From assembly GCA_028293095.1 (NCBI GenBank), contig JAQGPK010000044.1, positions 1 to 5,300 on the forward strand: DNA of 5,300 bases. Reading direction: 5' to 3'. Positions 4,972 to 5,300 of the stretch are shown piece by piece. The notes beneath the pieces are model-generated. The model was not told the DNA's origin. It was given only the letters and a program-made list of their open reading frames with translations, and did no database searches. Both the position numbers and the translations under genes were made by a program. Every line of letters starts with the position of its first letter. Position 1 is the first letter of the stretch. Source of the stretch: Chlamydiia bacterium (GTDB taxonomy: Bacteria > Chlamydiota > Chlamydiia > Chlamydiales > FEN-1388).

Positions 4972-5021
4972 AGCACTCTGCACATTTAAAAACAGCCATT
5001 TAGGACTTTAAAAGAAGGTGT

Positions 5022-5300
5022 TTATTGAATCATGGTTTCTGGTCGTACTGCTTTATCAAATTCTTCTGCTGTTAAAAAATTGAGTGCAAGACAGGCATCA
5101 CGTAAGGAGGTCCCTTCATGAAGGGCTTTATGCGCAATTACTGCTGCTTTGTCATAGCCGATGATAGGAGTTAACGCTGTGACAAGCATGAGTGAATTTT
5201 TTACGAAATAGTCAATTTTTGTTTTGTTAGCTTCAAGTCCCTCGATCAGATATTTCGTAAAAAAATAACAGGCGTCACTGAGGAGTGTTGTTGAATGAAG
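5022..5300 (-). CDS. fumC: Class II fumarate hydratase FumC, C-terminal 92 residues (5' end outside window)
   Basis: FumC interconverts fumarate and malate in the TCA cycle as a cytoplasmic homotetramer. Reading the minus strand from the window edge gives an uninterrupted frame ending in TAA (5024-5022). NSLMLVTALTPIIGYDKAA matches E. coli NESLMLVTALNTHIGYDKAA; HKALHEGTSLRDACLALNFLTAEEFDKAVRPETM matches the E. coli C-terminus (KKAHKEGLTLKAAALALGYLSEAEFDSWVRPEQM). The protein ends PETMIQ, a few residues shorter than in E. coli. The catalytic His and the signature Ser loop are upstream, outside the window, so activity cannot be judged here. The gene converges with the methyltransferase gene across the 309-bp repeat-bearing gap. 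No clear terminator hairpin follows the stop. Identification secure from the C-terminal motifs. Confidence 0.95.
   Translation of the reverse strand, partial: LHSTTLLSDACYFFTKYLIEGLEANKTKIDYFVKNSLMLVTALTPIIGYDKAAVIAHKALHEGTSLRDACLALNFLTAEEFDKAVRPETMIQ

Larger units (their letters stand above)
4755..4990. repeat. Copy B of the ~235-bp direct repeat, in a 309-bp gene-free convergent region
   Basis: Occupies most of the gap between the ends of the methyltransferase gene and fumC (4713-5021), in the same orientation as copy A. It has an AT-rich core (4784-4823, 7 G/C in 40) and more box-like sites than copy A: TTACGAACA, AAATCCACA (4763-4771), TTATCAACA twice, TTATGAACA twice, TTATACGCA and TTACGAACA inverted. 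GGAGTT and AACTCC (4832-4849) form a small inverted repeat around one box. Both neighbouring genes end here, so a promoter role is not expected. The rest of the gap (4713-4754 and 4991-5021) shows nothing recognisable. Confidence 0.75.

Noticed and set aside
3355..4990. Repeats flanking a gene as a mobile element or composite transposon
   Set aside because: No transposase or integrase is present, the copies are heavily diverged with indels, and the enclosed gene is a housekeeping RNA methyltransferase with composition like its neighbours.
3355..4990. Clustered repeated 9-mers as a CRISPR array
   Set aside because: The repeats are too short, occur in both orientations with irregular spacing, and no cas gene is nearby.

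Overview
The window looks like chromosomal DNA of a Chlamydiae bacterium, more likely an environmental (Parachlamydia/Waddlia-like) lineage than Chlamydia itself. This rests on protein character: a FARM of the form DDLPCMD in the prenyl synthase, and a stand-alone GlmU-like hexapeptide protein directly upstream of it. I recall the same pair in Chlamydia trachomatis as CT629-CT628. Lineage is an inference from memory; no search was possible. Base composition is moderately AT-rich throughout and no mobile element is visible.

Layout. 2-640 (+) is the C-terminal half of recA. A predicted exported, eukaryotic-type protein tyrosine phosphatase (651-1682, +) follows only 10 nt later and is probably in the same transcript. 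Convergent to it, on the minus strand, a two-gene unit runs 3316 to 1692: a GlmU-C-domain-like left-handed beta-helix protein, then an IspA-type prenyl diphosphate synthase with a TTG start and a good Shine-Dalgarno. A divergent intergenic region (3317-3563) leads into an RNA m5U methyltransferase of the TrmA/RlmC/RlmD family (3564-4712, +). A convergent, gene-free stretch (4713-5021) separates it from the 3' end of fumC (5022-5300, minus, cut by the window edge).

The most striking feature is non-coding. The two intergenic regions flanking the methyltransferase are diverged direct copies of one ~235-bp unit (about 3355-3590 and 4755-4990, offset almost exactly 1400 bp). Each copy has an AT-rich core followed by a cluster of 9-mers resembling DnaA boxes (TTATACACA, TTATCAACA, TTATGAACA, TTACGAACA), several at equivalent positions. 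One copy lies in a divergent promoter region and the other between two convergent gene ends, so a shared promoter function is unlikely. A bipartite replication origin, or another DnaA-titrating or DNA-level element, is the best hypothesis.

The genes are mostly housekeeping: recombination (RecA), isoprenoid chain elongation (IspA), amino-sugar metabolism (GlmU-like), RNA modification and the TCA cycle (FumC). The phosphatase is the exception. It has a signal peptide, a canonical Cys-X5-Arg loop and substituted phosphotyrosine and Q loops, which suggests a factor acting outside the cytoplasm, possibly on host phosphotyrosine.
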